A stretch of DNA of 6,086 nucleotides, taken from NCBI GenBank assembly GCA_045590415.1, contig JAZNRA010000121.1, positions 1-6,086 on the forward strand, in the 5' to 3' direction. The DNA is from RGIG3009 sp045590415. Its GTDB lineage: Bacteria; Bacillota; Clostridia; Oscillospirales; Acutalibacteraceae. Of this stretch, positions 5,626 through 6,086 are shown one piece after another. The translations under genes were made by a program, and so were the position numbers. Every line of letters begins with the position of its first letter. Position 1 is the first letter of the stretch. The notes below the pieces were generated by a model. The model made no database searches, was not told the DNA's origin, and was given only the letters and a program-made list of their open reading frames with translations.

Positions 5626-6086
5626 ATGTGGGATCGCCAAAAGATAAAATCATGGTTTGAAACCATTTACGTGTTGTGCTTTACCGTCGGTGTGCGATCG
5701 ATCCGGTGCCTCAAAGCATTGGTACGGTTTACCCGTTTGATATGGGCGCCGATCGCCCATACATTGCGACGCGCCTTGGATTGTCTTTTATTGCGCCATC
5801 TGCGCAGATTGTGGGCGGAGTGGCATCGTATTTCCAAGGATTACCGTTTGGCGCGCGAACACGTGCAGGAAACCGCACGTGACGATCGTCGCCGTGCCTT
5901 TTTGCAACTGTTAGCCATGCCGATAGTAGCGGTCCGCCGTCATCGCGGTGTATTCCGTGCGGTTCTCAACGTAGCACTTCCCGTACTGGCAACGGTGGTA
6001 TTGGTGCTTACCGTACACTATTGGCTGGGTGCGGAATTTGCGTTGGCGCTCGAATATCAAGGCACCCCGATCGGCTATATTGCCGA
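5626..6086 (+). CDS. Membrane-anchored protein of unknown function, N-terminal part only
   Basis: The first 153 residues are visible; the frame runs open into the right edge. The start has a strong site, AAAAGGAGGT at 5608-5617, 8 bases upstream of ATG, and its own promoter. Residues 1-110 form a long head rich in Arg and Trp (for example RALDCLLLRHLRRLW, ARDDRRRAFLQLL) that should stay in the cytoplasm by the positive-inside rule. One clear membrane helix spans about 111-134 (LNVALPVLATVVLVLTV). After it comes FALALEYQGTPIGYIA, which resembles the short beta-strand 'v.G..iGYv' segments at the start of extracellular regions of clostridial cell-wall M23 metallopeptidases carrying LysM or G5 domains. 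That family is a guess from this short stretch; the catalytic part, if any, is outside. The gene ends neither in a stop nor in a frameshift here. Confidence 0.8.
   Translation, partial: MWDRQKIKSWFETIYVLCFTVGVRSIRCLKALVRFTRLIWAPIAHTLRRALDCLLLRHLRRLWAEWHRISKDYRLAREHVQETARDDRRRAFLQLLAMPIVAVRRHRGVFRAVLNVALPVLATVVLVLTVHYWLGAEFALALEYQGTPIGYIA

Noticed and set aside
5176..5640. Minus-strand open frame of 154 residues
   Set aside because: It is antisense to luxS, which has a complete active site, and it lacks a start signal.
5676..5882. Plus-strand open frame of 68 residues
   Set aside because: It sits in another frame within the membrane-protein gene starting at 5626, which has a strong ribosome binding site and a hydrophobic helix.
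5855..5882. Two CACGTG copies as a possible regulatory repeat
   Set aside because: They lie inside a coding region, are six bases long, and CACGTG is its own reverse complement, so chance occurrence is likely.

Overview
The window looks like a chromosomal segment from a low-to-mid GC Gram-positive bacterium (Bacillota), most likely a Clostridia-class anaerobe. The grounds are strong AAAGGAGG-type ribosome binding sites, consensus sigma-A promoters, the metG-tatD gene order known from Bacillota, a YtrA-type GntR/ABC module and a luxS gene. Base composition is roughly balanced (estimated by eye), and no closer taxon can be named. No mobile element, CRISPR array, tRNA or rRNA gene is visible. 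The segment is densely coding: no gene-free stretch exceeds about 125 bases.

Left arm (1-4097, all minus strand; transcription runs from high to low coordinates): metG (methionyl-tRNA synthetase with C-terminal tRNA-binding domain), an intrinsic terminator, tatD (TatD-family metal-dependent DNase), a strong promoter with an operator, a short YtrA-type GntR repressor, and an ABC transporter ATPase that runs off the left edge. Repressor and ATPase share a 4-base ATGA overlap. The promoter has a near-perfect sigma-A sequence, with a perfect 10-bp-arm palindrome over the expected transcription start. This is the layout of a self-repressed, inducible export or antibiotic-response operon; its permease should lie just left of the window.

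Right arm (4223-6086, plus strand): an RluA-family pseudouridine synthase and luxS (S-ribosylhomocysteine lyase), also joined by an ATGA overlap. After a new promoter comes the start of an unrecognised membrane-anchored protein with a long Arg-rich cytoplasmic head, cut by the right edge. The two arms diverge from a 125-bp region with back-to-back promoters.

Most of the genes are ordinary housekeeping genes. The less ordinary content is regulatory: (i) the compact control region at 1254-1353, which packs an operator, a second perfect 11-bp inverted repeat containing the -35 box, and mutually exclusive leader hairpins into about 100 bases; (ii) a strong terminator that directly abuts the tatD ribosome binding site; (iii) co-translation of a pseudouridine synthase with luxS. 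I found no convincing previously undescribed multi-gene system.
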